The notes under the pieces: model-generated
The model's database searches: none
What the model saw: the letters and a program-made list of their open reading frames with translations, nothing else
What the model was told of the DNA's origin: nothing
Translations under genes and position numbers: made by a program
In this document: piece after piece, positions 42,216 through 52,801 of the stretch
How positions within the stretch are numbered: the stretch's first letter is position 1
Layout of the letters: the number at the start of each line of letters is the position of its first letter
Assembly (NCBI GenBank): GCA_963665045.2
Contig: CAXXJQ010000009.1
Location: forward strand, 372,001-436,000
Reading direction: 5' to 3'
From: JAFGRU01 sp016934985
GTDB taxonomy: Bacteria; Desulfobacterota; Desulfuromonadia; Desulfuromonadales; JAAYDE01
Length of the DNA: 64,000 nt

Positions 42216-44286
42216 ATGGAGAAGACTGACTACCAAAAACAGGAGGCCTCGACTGAAAAGCCTCTCTACAACAGCCGGATAATCGGCCTTTACCTCAACC
42301 TGATCCGCAGCCGTTATAGTTATATCAATGTCAATGAGTTGCTGGCATTCGCAGGGATGAAACCCTACGAGGCAAGAGACGACAGTCACTGGTTCACCCA
42401 GAGTCAGGTCAATCGTTTTTACGAGCGCCTCGTTCAGCTGACCGGCAACCCCAACATCGCCCGTGAAGCGGGCCGCTATGGCGCATCGCCAGACTCAAGA
42501 GGCCTGGTCAGGAACTTCGTTCTTGGCATGCTCGACATTTCAACCGCCTATTACATGATCAAGCGGGCGACACCTCATTTCACCAAATCGACTTCCTACG
42601 AATCCAAAAAACTGGCCCCTAACAAGGTTGAAATCAACGTAACCCCTTTAGCGGACGTCCAGGAAGAACCCTTTCAATGTGAAAATCGCCTCGGGTTTTT
42701 CGAGGCCGTCGGCGAACTGCTGAACAATAGCATTCCGCATATCGAACACACGGAATGCATGTTTAAAGGGGGAGAAAGCTGCCGATACGTTATTTCCTGG
42801 CCCAAAACCTATTCCGCCTTGTGGAAAAGAATCAGAAATATCACTTCGGTCCTGGTCTTTCTCTTTCTTCCCATCTTGCTGTTTTTCAACCTTCATGACA
42901 CCCTGGCCTACTACCTGCCCATCAGCATTATCGGCCTTCTATCCCTCGCTCTGGCAACCGAAATTTCTCACAAGAAAGAGGTGAAGCCAAGCCTCCAGAA
43001 TATTCGTATTTCCACTGAAGAGTTACTCAATCAGATCAATATCAATTACAACAATGTTCTGCTGTCCAATGAAATCGGCCATGTCATCAGCAAACAGACC
43101 GACATAAACAGCATCCTCAACAGCCTTGTCCAAATTCTCCAGAAACGTCTCGACTTTGACCGCGGCCTGCTGCTGCTCGCCGACAAAGACAAAGAGGAGC
43201 TGGTCCTCCACGCGGGCTTCGGCTACAACCAGAACCAACTGGATCTGCTCAGGAATATTCCTTTCTATCCTGCACAAAAACAGCAGCAAAGGTATTTTCT
43301 CTCGTGCTTTTAACGAACAGAAGCCCTTCCTTATCAACGATATAGACAATATCGAAGAACAGGATATTGACCGCGGCTTTCTGTTTTTAAAAAAATTGGG
43401 CGTCCAATCCTGCATCTGCTGTCCCATTATCTGCGAGGATGAGTCCATTGGCGTTCTTCTTGTCGACAATCTCAAGACCAAACGTCCCCTGGTACAGAAC
43501 GATCTCAATCTCCTCCTTGGGATCACGCCCGTAATCGGGGTCAGTATTCGCAACGCCGAACGCCTGGAAAACACCGCCAAACAGTTCAACTCAACCATCC
43601 GGGTGCTGGGTGCCAGCATTGAAAGCCGTGACCCGTTTACCGCAGGGCACTCTGAAAAAGTCACCGAATACGCGTTGGGAATCTGCAGTGAGCTGGGGCT
43701 TTCGGATGACTTCAGGGATATGATCAAAGTTGCCTCTCTGCTCCACGATTACGGCAAAATCGGTGTTCCCGATTCCATTCTGAAAAAGCAGGGGCGCCTC
43801 AACAAGGATGAATACGAAATTGTCAAAACCCATTCGGCAAAAACCAAAGAGATTCTTGAGCAGATCAATTTCGAAGGAATCTATCGACAGGTTCCCGTAG
43901 TGGCCGGCTCTCATCACGAAAAATTGGATGGCAGCGGTTACCCGGACGGGTTGAAAGGGGACGAAATTCCCTTAGGGGCAAAAATCATCGCCGCCGCCGA
44001 TTTTTTTGAAGCCATTACGGCAGAGCGGCATTACCGGGACCCCATGCCTCTGGTGGATGCCGTCCGGCTCCTGAGAGCAGAGAGCGGTGTTCATTTTGAC
44101 GAAAAAATCGTCCGGGCTTTGATGAGTTATTACGACAAAATTTCAGGCAACGCCATTGAAAAAGCGTGTCGGGAACTGGACCGGTCTTCAGGATCAGATA
44201 AGGATGCCTATAATGGGGAGGGCAAAACAGATTCGCACAAGAACAATGTCAGGTTATTTGGCAAGTCCCCGACCGGCAAGAGCTAG
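42216..44286 (+). pseudogene. V4R-like/TM/GAF/HD-GYP c-di-GMP phosphodiesterase, frameshifted in the GAF domain
   Basis: The first frame (42216-43313) gives an N-terminal V4R-like domain ending HIEHTECMFKGGESCRYVIS, two TM helices (about 210-250) and the start of a GAF domain. The second frame continues with GIFSRAFNEQKPFLINDID, the rest of GAF, and an intact HD-GYP domain (LLHDYGKIGVPDSI and SHHEKLDGSGYPDGLKG). The frames join between 43260 and 43290; one extra base in TTCCTTTCTATCC would explain it. Both halves are well conserved, so a sequence error or a recent mutation is likelier than an old pseudogene. The restored product would be about 690 aa and hydrolyse c-di-GMP. It follows the PilZ gene by 8 bases. 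Confidence 0.82.
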
Positions 44287-44515
44287 AATTAAAACCCGAA
44301 AAGCATGATCCGTTGGGATGGTCGATGCTGCCAGTAAAAGTGGCAACCGGACCGAGGAAAAAGTCGGATAATTATATAGATTACCGGCACAATGCCTCGC
44401 ATCACCCATTCCAAGCGCCGCGTGAACCCATCCATGGGGGCTGAGGCCCTTTCCCTGAACGACCCCCGAGTCCTTGTCCTGAAATAGTAACAAAGTCGAG
44501 ACAGAAGCGACTGGT

Positions 44516-45328
44516 TCAGGGTCTCTCGATTTTTGGCCGACAGCCGCGACAGGAAATCATAGGAGTGTAGGTAAAGCGCCGGGGATCGGCAAAAAAAGTC
44601 TCAAACTCCTGGTGAAAACCATCAAAGCCATCTTCATAATCTTCAAAGGCCCAGCCTGAATTACGCGCCGCCACTTCCAATTTTTTCATCCAATTGAAGC
44701 GGTCTTTTTCGCTCACATGACCGAAAAAGAGGTGATGGGGTTTTATCTGAACATCGATATCCTCAAAACCCAGGTCATAAAGGAAGGAATAGAGCTTGCG
44801 CCCTACGTAGGGGTCAAAATCCGCTTTTTCTTCCAGGGTTTTAATCACGCCCTGAACATTTTTTTCGAGCCTCTGCGAAAGGCCGAAATGAGAAAGGCAG
44901 TTGTAGTCCAAGTCAATGAGACAGAGAATGCCGCCCGGTTTTAAAATTTCGGCCAAGTTCCGGACAATACCAAAGCTTTCGGAGCGGTTGTATTCGAGAA
45001 CAAACCGGACCCAGATGAAATCGAAGACCCCCAAGCCCTTCAGGTCCCGGTGAAAATCGTGACGAACAAAATCCAGGCCCTCTTTTTTGTAGTTCTCACG
45101 GGCATGCTCAGTTCTTTCCTGTGAAGCATCCACACCTGTTACAGAGCCTCCAGGCCACACCAGATCATATAAATAAGAACTGGTCACCCCAGCACCACAG
45201 CCGATATCCGCAACCCTCATGCCGGGTCGGATACCTGCCCAGACCGCTTGGCGGATCAGAGCGCTTTTGTCGGTCTTGACGGTAAGGCGAAGGGCCTCAT
45301 CTTGGTTTTCCATCAGGTACGTAAACAT
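44516..45328 (-). CDS. Class I SAM-dependent methyltransferase
   Basis: Protein of 270 aa with the SAM-binding motif I VADIGCGAGVTSSYL, VTGVDASQERTEHARENY (motif II), FDFIWVRFVLEYN (motif IV) and LKPGGILCLIDLDYN. The C-terminal third, likely the substrate part, is not recognised. The acceptor is unknown. It lies 54 bases after the FadL-type gene on the same strand. The 229 bases between its stop and the HD-GYP gene hold no clear gene. Confidence 0.88.
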   Translation of the reverse strand: MFTYLMENQDEALRLTVKTDKSALIRQAVWAGIRPGMRVADIGCGAGVTSSYLYDLVWPGGSVTGVDASQERTEHARENYKKEGLDFVRHDFHRDLKGLGVFDFIWVRFVLEYNRSESFGIVRNLAEILKPGGILCLIDLDYNCLSHFGLSQRLEKNVQGVIKTLEEKADFDPYVGRKLYSFLYDLGFEDIDVQIKPHHLFFGHVSEKDRFNWMKKLEVAARNSGWAFEDYEDGFDGFHQEFETFFADPRRFTYTPMISCRGCRPKIERP

Positions 45329-45382
45329 GTTTTCCCCCGATGATATTGTTTTGGGAACAGCTTCCTCAACTTCATTCAGATC

Positions 45383-46660
45383 TCACATAAACCTGTAACC
45401 GATGCTGAGAGCAAACAGATGAGCTTCTGTTGAATAGGTGCCTTTAGCACCCTCAAGCTCACTGGCAGTTGCTGCACCGGCAATATCGTTGGTTTTATCC
45501 CTGTCTTTCTGTTTTTGAAAACCGTAACTCAAAGAAATCGTTGCATTTCCAACATTGACATCGGCACCCAAAGTAAAAAGGTGGGTATCGGAGTCGGGAA
45601 TGGACGGATCGAAGGTCGAGTCAGGTGCGGGATTGTCGCCATAAAGATAGCCGGCCGACAGAGCCAGGATTTCGTTGACCCGATACTGGGCACCGACATT
45701 GAAAGCCCAGGTGTCATCCCAATCGCGAGGGGGTGACCTGCTCGGTAGATGCGGTCGGCCCCACAGGCTGATCCAGTTTAATGACCAGTTGGTCAAAGGA
45801 TGACCAATCTTCCCAACGGGCACCAATCTCCACAACCAGTGGTTCACTGACCTGGTAGGCCAGACCGAAAGTCAACTGCTGGGGCAGGGTCAGGTCAGCC
45901 TTGCCCCCGGCGTTGGGAAAAGCGGTTCAGCAGCGACAGGAATATCAGAGAATTCGGCCTTGCCATCAATGGTCAAATCAACTTTACTGCGGTAGGAAAT
46001 GCCAAGTCTGGCTTTATCGGTTAGCTGAATAGCAAGACCGAGATTGTAGCCTAAACCCAAATCATCCCCTGTGAACTTCTGACTGCCATCGCTAACAACG
46101 AAATCGAGCTTGCTTTCCAAGGAAGCATCCAGATAAACAATGTCAAGACCTGCTGCCAGAGAAACTCGGGGATGAATACGGTAGGAAACCACCGGGTTGA
46201 GTGTGTAAGTCACCATCTCCGCTTTGGTGGAAATATATCGTCCCTCCCAGTCATCCTTCCAGTCGGTGGCCAGACCAAAAGGGAAAAATAGACCGATGCC
46301 GGCCGCCAGCTTGTCATTAATGACATGGGAGAGATAAAAGGTGCTCGGAAATTTTAATTTATCTTCCATTTCGTGGGTGTCGCCGTCATCATCGCTATGG
46401 AATTCACGATTGAAAACAAACAGCGTGGTCCCGGCTTCCAGCTGGGTCCCCTCGAGATCGTTGAGCAGGGCGGGATTGTAAAAAATGGTGGAAGGACCAT
46501 CGGTATGGGCGGTAACAGCAGCGGCCTGGCCCAAGGCGGAAGCCCCTTGGGTGAAGACACCGAAACCGGATGCCTGCACCTGACAGTTCCACGACAGAAT
46601 TGTGGCGAAGAAAAACCACAATCCCCAAACAATGCTCCAAGTGCTTGATTTTTTTGTCAT
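45383..46660 (-). pseudogene. FadL/OmpP1/TodX-type outer-membrane transporter, two frameshifts
   Basis: A signal peptide precedes the FadL N-terminus SGFGVFTQGASALGQAAAVT (after about residue 28), then IFYNPALLNDLEGTQLEAGT, and a 14-strand barrel ending in LFALSIGYRFM. The reading frame changes near 45905 (a C lost in the TTCCC-AAC run, restoring NAGGKADLTLPQQLTFGLAY) and again near 45735 (CACCCCCTCG, restoring RDWDDTWAFNVGAQYRVNEI). All three pieces are conserved, so homopolymer errors are likely. The start at 46660 has GGAGGAG before it. It would take up hydrophobic compounds such as fatty acids. Confidence 0.85.
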
Positions 46661-46691
46661 TGACCTGTCTCCTCCCCCGAAACGGCAAATC

Positions 46692-46731
46692 AAAAAAAGA
46701 TGGACATCATCAAATAACATCCATCTTTTCA
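46692..46731 (-). terminator. Rho-independent terminator downstream of the HDOD gene
   Basis: On the minus strand AAAGATGGATGTT...GATGTCCATCTTT is followed by a T run (seven T residues). It separates the HDOD gene from the FadL-type gene. Confidence 0.85.
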
Positions 46732-46771
46732 AAAAAAACATGTTGTGTCAAAATATTGGCAGAAACCGGTT

Positions 46772-47628
46772 TCAACCGAAAAAGGCATCCCGGTCCCTTT
46801 CGAACAGGCTGTTGAACTCTTCCAGAAGCTGTTCCGCCTGTTCGGGATCAACCTTCAGAACCCTGGCACCGGGACACTTCACCAATCTCGACATCGTGTC
46901 AGGCAGACGGCTCCCGATTCCCAAACGCAGGCACATCTGGTCGGCAAGATTCACGGTGGCAGCCATTTCAGATATTCAGGGTCGCTCCGACTCCTCTCCG
47001 GAAAAATTCCTCATGCTTGCGAACCACTTCAATAAGCATCTCAGGAAAGTTCCACTCCGCCAGGACGGCGGCTCCGATCTCACCGTGGCTGAACGGGAAA
47101 TAGTTGCCTGTTCCAGCTCGGAAACCGTACCTTCCCCGTTGTAAACGCCTTCAACCACCATCTGATATTTCTCGGAATCGATATTATTCATCACCACCCT
47201 GCCGATGTGGCGGAACAGGCCGGCCATGAAAGGCTTCCTCCGGGATCGGCGCTTTTGTACCATTTGGCCACCAGGCGGGCACCAATGGCACAGCCCATGG
47301 AATCTTCCCACTGCATTTTTTCAACGAGCCCGAATTTGCGGCTGATCCCTTTGAGGCTGAAAGCCAGGACCAGACTTTTCAGGGTATTTTCACCAAGCAG
47401 GACAATGGCCTGATCAAGAGAGTTGATTTTGCGCACGGGAGCATAAAAGCTTGAATTGGACATTTTCAAAATCCGTGCTGAAACCGCCTGGTCTTTGGCA
47501 ATCACTTCACTCAGTTTCTTAAAGGTCATTTTCGGATCGCCAAGAAGTTCGATGACCTTGACGGCCACAACCGGCATCGGTGGAATTTCTTTTACTTTGT
47601 GAGCAACTTCAGCTAAATCTGTCAACAT
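46772..47628 (-). pseudogene. HDOD-domain signalling protein, several frameshifts
   Basis: The N-terminus is a clear HDOD domain: IPPMPVVAVKVIELLGDP, ILKMSNSSFYAPVRKINSLD and QAIVLLGENTLKSLVLAFSL. It continues in other frames as AGLFRHIGRVVMNNIDSEKY, then FPFSHGEIGAAVLAEWNFPE, then MAATVNLADQMCLRLGIG to the end. Frame changes fall near 47240, 47105 and 46965-47000, most explicable by one-base changes in C, T, G or A runs. The full product would be about 285 aa. HDOD proteins lack the HD metal site and act as regulators. This could be sequencing error rather than a dead gene. Confidence 0.8.
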
Positions 47629-47756
47629 ATATAATCCCCTTCATAGAACTTTCCGGTTTTTGGTCTCTGAAGAACATAGCAAATTTAGCACCAAAATTTC
47701 AGGCCCGCCTTCCAAGATTGAAAAACACAAATAATTTTGAGAAATATCTTGTATTT

Positions 47757-48911
47757 TCAACTATCCCGGTCCTTGGCGGGCAGCAAAACCCAGAAACGGA
47801 CATCCTGCTTCATACGTCCGGCAAAATTTCCGGCAGTCCGCCCGATCCCCCAAAAGAAGTCGCCCCGCACCGCCCCCTTTATTGCCCCGCCCGTGTCCTG
47901 GGCCAGCATGAGACGCTTGAGGGGATAATCGGTCCCCGGCCAGGTGGTGGTCACAAACACCGGACTGCCAAGAGGGATGATCGCCGGATCCACGGCCAGG
48001 CTGTAACGGGGCGTGAGGGGAATGCCCAAAGACCCCGGGGGCACCTTCCAATCGGGAGAAAGCTCGGTAAAAAAGATGTAGCTGGGATTTTCATTGAGCA
48101 GCTTTGCCACTTTATCCGGGTTGTTTTGCGCCCAGGAACGAATGTTCTGCATGGACATCTGATCGCGGGTCATGGCGCCGCTTTCCAGCAGCAGTTTGCC
48201 GATGGATCGATAAGGGAAGCCATTCTGATTGGCATAACCTACCAGCACCTCTTCCCCATTGGGAAGATTGATGCGTCCGGAACCCTGAATATGAAGGAAA
48301 AAAAGATCTACAGGGTCATTAACCCAAAATATTTCCTCGCCTTCCAGCGGCTGCCCCGGCCCGTCAATCTCTTCCCTGCTCCAGTAGGGTACGACCTTTT
48401 TCCCTACCACCCGGCCTTTCAGGCGAAAGCCTTTGAGTTCGGGGTATACGCCTGTCAAATCGACCGTCAGAAGATCATCCGGATCACGGTAGAGGGGATA
48501 GGAAAAATGTTTAGAAGGGGTTCGGCTTCCCTCCAGGTCAGGAACATAGTAGCCGGTAAGAAGACCGACCGTCGAACCGTCGGGATTGCGGACCTGATAG
48601 GGTTGAAACCGGGATCGGAAAAATTCTTCCGCTTCAGAGCTTGAAGTAATGCGGGACAGCACCTCCTCCCGGCAGACATCCTGCCAGCGGTTTTGCCGCT
48701 GCAATACCCGGCAGCTCTTACGAAACGAGTCGAATACCTTGAGAAAATCCTGAGCGGCCCAACCGTCAAGGTCCTGCCATTCCACCTCCTTCAGAGGAGG
48801 GACCTCCACTACTGGTGGCGGAATTTTCTCCGGCTTCTTCACACAGGCGGTAAATAAAGCTGAAAAGACGAAAAGTACTGTCAGAAGAACAATGTTCAGA
48901 CGACGATACAC
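47757..48911 (-). CDS. mltA: Membrane-bound lytic murein transglycosylase A
   Basis: Lipoprotein of 384 aa (lipobox LFTAC, Cys 22). The MltA core has LLTGYYVPDLEGSR, VDLFFLHIQGSGRI, YANQNGFPYRSIGKLL and the 3D-domain end LMLAQDTGGAIKGAVRGDFF with the catalytic Asp, then FWVLLPA. It cleaves glycan strands of peptidoglycan at the outer membrane, leaving anhydromuropeptides. It lies between priA and the HDOD gene on the minus strand. Confidence 0.95.
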   Translation of the reverse strand: MYRRLNIVLLTVLFVFSALFTACVKKPEKIPPPVVEVPPLKEVEWQDLDGWAAQDFLKVFDSFRKSCRVLQRQNRWQDVCREEVLSRITSSSEAEEFFRSRFQPYQVRNPDGSTVGLLTGYYVPDLEGSRTPSKHFSYPLYRDPDDLLTVDLTGVYPELKGFRLKGRVVGKKVVPYWSREEIDGPGQPLEGEEIFWVNDPVDLFFLHIQGSGRINLPNGEEVLVGYANQNGFPYRSIGKLLLESGAMTRDQMSMQNIRSWAQNNPDKVAKLLNENPSYIFFTELSPDWKVPPGSLGIPLTPRYSLAVDPAIIPLGSPVFVTTTWPGTDYPLKRLMLAQDTGGAIKGAVRGDFFWGIGRTAGNFAGRMKQDVRFWVLLPAKDRDS

Positions 48912-49027
48912 AAAAGCCCTCCTTGGCTATAAAAACAATGAACCCTCTTCACCCTGCTGTTTGCCGGCCTCACACAAGCTTCCCTGGGCAGCTGCGGTGA
49001 CACTGTAAAGTTTCGAACCTGATTTGC

Positions 49028-51217
49028 TCAAAACATGTCGAGAGGATCGATATCAAGAACCATTTTAACATTTCCCGGCAGATTTTTTTGAAAAACCAGG
49101 GCATCCTTCAAAAGCCTGTGCAGTGGAAAGCGTCGCTGCGACTTCAGGACCACCTGATAGCGAAACTTCTTCCTGATCCGACTTAACAGGCAGGCCGCGG
49201 GGCCCAGAATCTCAACCTGATCCGCCTGGCGGCGCAGACAGCTGGCCAGAGCTGCGGCAGCCTCCTCGGTTTTTTCCGGATTTTCCCCCGCCAGCACGAG
49301 ATTGGCGAGAAATCCGAATGGCGGGTAGGCGGCCTCCCGGCGGAAGCGAATTTCTTCCTCGAAAAAAGTCTCGTAGTCATGGCCAACAACACTCTTAAAA
49401 ACATAATGGTCAGGATTATGGGTTTGAATAAAAACCCGCCCCGGAAGCGCGCCCCTCCCGGCACGGCCGGAAACCTGGGTGAGGAGAGAAAAGGTCCGCT
49501 CCGCGGCCCGATAATCCGGGAGGAAAAGAGCACTATCGGCGTTGACGACACCCACCAAGGTGACATTTTCAAAGTCATGGCCCTTTGAAATCATCTGGGT
49601 GCCGACCAGGATATCGATATCTTTTTTGGCCATGCGCGACACCAATTCCTGATAAGCGCCCTTGCGCCCCATGCTGTCGCTGTCCATGCGGGCCACCCTG
49701 GCCTCGGGAAAAAGACGTTTCAGATCGTCTTCCAGCCTCTCGGTGCCGCTGCCATAGGGCCGGACATCCCCCCCCGAGCAGTGGGGGCAGGTCTGCAGAG
49801 GCTCGATCATATGGTCGCAATAGTGACAGCGCAGGAGATTCTTCTTTTGATAATAGGTCAGGGTTATCTCGCAATTGGGACAACGAATCGCCGTTCCGCA
49901 GGAATAACAAAGAAGGAAAGGGGCAAAGCCTCGACGATTGAGCAGAAGCAGGGACTGTTCCTTGCGTTCAAGCGTTTCCCTGAGGGCCACTCCCAGCTCC
50001 TGGGACAGGACCCCTTTGCGCTGGGATCGGGTGAGGTCGACCAGTTTCACCTCCGGGAGGGGACGGGACAGGGCCCGTTCCTTCAGGCCGAGATAAACAA
50101 TACGCCCCTCTCTGGCATGCTGAAAAGCCGGCAATGACGGCGTAGCACTGCCAAGGACAACTGTCGCGCCATCCATCTGCGCCCGCAAAATAGCCATATC
50201 GCGGGCATTATAGCGAAACCCCTCACTCTGCTTGTAACTGGCATCGTGTTCCTCGTCGACAACGATCAGGCCGAGGCGTTCAAACGGGGCGAAAACCGCA
50301 GAGCGGGCTCCGATGGCCACATCGATACTGCCAGCGCAAATCCCCCTCCAGGCTTTCTTGCGTTCAGCACGTGACAGGCCGGAATGCAAAACCGCCATGG
50401 ATAAGCCCGAAAGGGAGAAACGCTCCTGGAAGCGGCCAACCAACTGCGGCGTCAGGGCAATTTCAGGCACCAGAACCAGGGCTTTGTGACCGCGGCGGTG
50501 GGTCTCCTCAACGGCCCGCATATAAACTTCAGTTTTGCCGCTGCCGGTTACGCCGTGAAGCAGAAAGGTTGCAAACAAACCTCGCTCCAGAGCTGTCACT
50601 ATGGTCGAGAACGCCTTCTCCTGCTCGACGGAAAGTTCCGGACGCCGCCCATCAGAATTCGCCAAGGGCCTAAATTCACGACCTTGCCCTTCCTCCATTA
50701 AAAGATAGCCGCACTCTACAAGACGTTTGAGAACCTGCGAAGACCCGGAAAAAAGCGTGTTAAGCTCCCTGCGAGAGGTGCCGCCATGGTCCCGCAGCCA
50801 TTTCAGAAGCTCCTGCTGGCGGGCACCCCGGGGTAATCCGGCTAATGCCGTGGGCACATAATACCGGTCTCCAACCGACTCGGGATTGCCGGCATGGCCG
50901 AAAAGACCGACCGGCACACCGGTGGCAATTACCTCGCCAAGGGGATAATGATAGTACTGGGCCATGCGTTCAAAAAACGCCGTCATTCCAGAGGGGAAAA
51001 GAGGGGCCTCGTCAACCACTTCGGCAACCTCCTTGAGCCCTTCGCCGCAACCGAGGGCTTGGGACAGGAGATAGCCGTAAACAATGCGACGCCCCAGGGG
51101 AACCTTCAGGAGACACCCCGGCCGCACCGTCGCCACCAAGGCGGCAGGAACTACATAGGAAAGTATTTTATCGAGGGGAGCGGCAACGGCAACCTGGGCA
51201 ACAAACGACTCTGTCAA
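49028..51217 (-). CDS. priA: Primosomal protein N' (replication restart helicase PriA)
   Basis: Helicase of 729 aa. The N-terminal 3'-DNA-binding part is VAVAAPLDKILSYVVP. Walker A is HGVTGSGKTEVYM and the DEAH box is VVDEEHDASYKQ. Two zinc sites occur in CYSCGTAIRCPNCE and RCHYCDHMIEPLQTCPHCSG. Helicase motifs V/VI are ILVGTQMISKGHDF and QVSGRAGRG. It restarts stalled forks. The start is TTG with GGAGG four bases upstream. It follows the DAHP synthase gene by 63 bases. Confidence 0.96.
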   Translation of the reverse strand: MTESFVAQVAVAAPLDKILSYVVPAALVATVRPGCLLKVPLGRRIVYGYLLSQALGCGEGLKEVAEVVDEAPLFPSGMTAFFERMAQYYHYPLGEVIATGVPVGLFGHAGNPESVGDRYYVPTALAGLPRGARQQELLKWLRDHGGTSRRELNTLFSGSSQVLKRLVECGYLLMEEGQGREFRPLANSDGRRPELSVEQEKAFSTIVTALERGLFATFLLHGVTGSGKTEVYMRAVEETHRRGHKALVLVPEIALTPQLVGRFQERFSLSGLSMAVLHSGLSRAERKKAWRGICAGSIDVAIGARSAVFAPFERLGLIVVDEEHDASYKQSEGFRYNARDMAILRAQMDGATVVLGSATPSLPAFQHAREGRIVYLGLKERALSRPLPEVKLVDLTRSQRKGVLSQELGVALRETLERKEQSLLLLNRRGFAPFLLCYSCGTAIRCPNCEITLTYYQKKNLLRCHYCDHMIEPLQTCPHCSGGDVRPYGSGTERLEDDLKRLFPEARVARMDSDSMGRKGAYQELVSRMAKKDIDILVGTQMISKGHDFENVTLVGVVNADSALFLPDYRAAERTFSLLTQVSGRAGRGALPGRVFIQTHNPDHYVFKSVVGHDYETFFEEEIRFRREAAYPPFGFLANLVLAGENPEKTEEAAAALASCLRRQADQVEILGPAACLLSRIRKKFRYQVVLKSQRRFPLHRLLKDALVFQKNLPGNVKMVLDIDPLDMF

Positions 51218-51280
51218 ACAACCTCCGCCAGTATTCCGTTGGGGTGGAAATTCCGATGCGAATCATCTCAACATAAGGCT

Positions 51281-52294
51281 TCAGGCAAAACCCAGAAAAG
51301 TCATGAGCTTCTCCAACTCGCCCATCAATTCCTCAAACCCGGGGCAGGTCAAGCTCTGGGCACCGTCGCAGCGGGCCCTGGCCGGGTCCGGATGGACCTC
51401 GATCATCAGTCCCTGGGCACCGGCCACCAGAGCGGCCTTGCTCATAACCGGCACAAGGGAGCGCTTGCCCGTGGCATGGCTCGGATCGACAATAATGGGG
51501 AGGTGGCTCATCTCCTGAATAAGAGGAACCACAGACAGGTCGAGGGTATTGCGGGTGGCTCTTTCAAAAGAGCGGATACCCCGCTCGCAAAGAATCAGGT
51601 TGGGATTACCCTCGGCGAGAATGTACTCGCCAGCGGCGAGAAACTCCTCCAGGGAAGCACACATGCCACGCTTGAGCAGGACCGGGTGGTTGGTCCGCCC
51701 GACCTCCTTGAGGAGATCGAAATTCTGCATGTTGCGGGCGCCTATCTGAAGGATGTCCGCATAACGGCAGACCTTCTCCAGCTGCTCAATGCGCATGACC
51801 TCGGTAATGACCGGCAGGCCGACCTCGTCACCGGCACGACGAAGATATTTCAACCCTTCGATGCCCAACCCCTGAAAGGTATGAGGACCGGTCCTCGGCT
51901 TGAAAGCACCGCCGCGCAGTATTGACGCTCCCGCAGTTTTGACGCCGCGAGCCGCTGCCAGAACCTGCTCCTCACTCTCAACGGCGCAAGGACCGGCCAT
52001 GACCACCGGTTTTTCGCCCAGGCCTACCCGGACGCCCTTGATGTCGACCACCGTAGATAGGGGATGGAAATCACGGGAAACAAGCTTATACGGCTTGCTG
52101 ACATGAATGACATCGCGAATGCCGGGCAGATCGCGAATCCTCCCCTCGTCCACGTAACCCTCGTTGCCGAGTACGCCAATGGCCGTACGTTCGCTCCCGG
52201 GAATTAATTCCGCCCTGAGCCCCATGGATTCAACAGCTTCTTTGACTTCTTGAATATCTTCATCGCAGGCATTGTGTTCCATAACAATTAACAC
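51281..52294 (-). CDS. aroF: 3-deoxy-7-phosphoheptulonate (DAHP) synthase, AroAbeta/AroG-Bacillus type
   Basis: Protein of 337 aa from GTG 52294. The N-terminal ferredoxin-like domain (LIVMEHNACDEDIQ) is followed by the KDPG-like barrel: VVMAGPCAVESEEQVLAAA, LRGGAFKPRTGPHTFQGLG, LQIGARNMQNFDLLKEVG, VLLKRGMCASLEEFLAAGEY and IIVDPSHATGK. It condenses PEP and erythrose 4-phosphate, opening the shikimate pathway. A GTG at 52309 is also in frame, but GAGGAG stands 7 bases before 52294 and the family starts M-(I/L)-I-V-M. It is divergent from a cytochrome gene. Confidence 0.93.
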   Translation of the reverse strand: MLIVMEHNACDEDIQEVKEAVESMGLRAELIPGSERTAIGVLGNEGYVDEGRIRDLPGIRDVIHVSKPYKLVSRDFHPLSTVVDIKGVRVGLGEKPVVMAGPCAVESEEQVLAAARGVKTAGASILRGGAFKPRTGPHTFQGLGIEGLKYLRRAGDEVGLPVITEVMRIEQLEKVCRYADILQIGARNMQNFDLLKEVGRTNHPVLLKRGMCASLEEFLAAGEYILAEGNPNLILCERGIRSFERATRNTLDLSVVPLIQEMSHLPIIVDPSHATGKRSLVPVMSKAALVAGAQGLMIEVHPDPARARCDGAQSLTCPGFEELMGELEKLMTFLGFA

Positions 52295-52489
52295 GACAGG
52301 TCTCCTCACCCCAAAACCGGAAAATGATCAAATTCGGTTTTCAGGTTAGCGGCTAAAAGGAATGAATTCAAGATTTTTCGTGGCCTCAAATTTATGCTAT
52401 CGTGGCTATTCGTCAACATATTTGGGTAACCTCCCAATGACAAATTAACCTTTACGGATCATAACAACCAAAAATCCAGAGGGTGACCC

Positions 52490-52801
52490 TTGAAAAAAAT
52501 TATTTTTATTCTTTTATTTACGGCTTTACCAGCTCTCGCTGCCGACCCTGGAGCCCCTTTTTCCCAAGCCCGAAAACTGGTTAATTCCCAGGGTTGCAAG
52601 GCCTGCCATCAACTCGAAAATGAAGGGGGCGATTACGCCAAACCCCTGGAAGAGGTCGGCCGCCACAAAAGCGGGAACCAGATGCGGGAATTGCTCCTGA
52701 AAGGGATCAGAAGTGACGACGGCCGTTACATGCCCTCCTATTCACATCTCAGGGAAGCCGAAATAAAAGCCCTCGTCAACTATCTGGAAAGTTTTAAATG
52801 A
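52490..52801 (+). CDS. Small monohaem c-type cytochrome
   Basis: Protein of 103 aa from TTG (GAGGG upstream). The signal peptide is residues 1-18 (ending ALAAD). Then ARKLVNSQGCKACHQLENEG carries the single CXXCH (36-40), and DDGRYMPSYSHLREAEIKAL supplies the probable distal Met ligand. It is a class I cytochrome c fold of minimum size, periplasmic. It stands alone and may shuttle electrons. GC-rich stretches and no terminator with a clear T run follow. Confidence 0.9.
   Translation: MKKIIFILLFTALPALAADPGAPFSQARKLVNSQGCKACHQLENEGGDYAKPLEEVGRHKSGNQMRELLLKGIRSDDGRYMPSYSHLREAEIKALVNYLESFK

Noticed and set aside
43260..43290. Programmed ribosomal frameshift in the HD-GYP gene
   Set aside because: The A run is only five long, so the A-AAA-AAC slippery heptamer is incomplete, and the frames need a +1 (or -2) change, not -1. 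A one-base insertion explains it better.
44254..44493. 79-codon minus-strand ORF and possible riboswitch in 44287-44515
   Set aside because: The ORF needs a TTG start without SD and shows no domain. I compared the stretch with cobalamin, Moco, TPP and c-di-GMP riboswitch consensus pieces and found no match; it also lies between convergent genes.
46602..47144. 180-codon plus-strand ORF
   Set aside because: It spans the terminator and the frameshifted HDOD gene on the opposite strand and has no family features.
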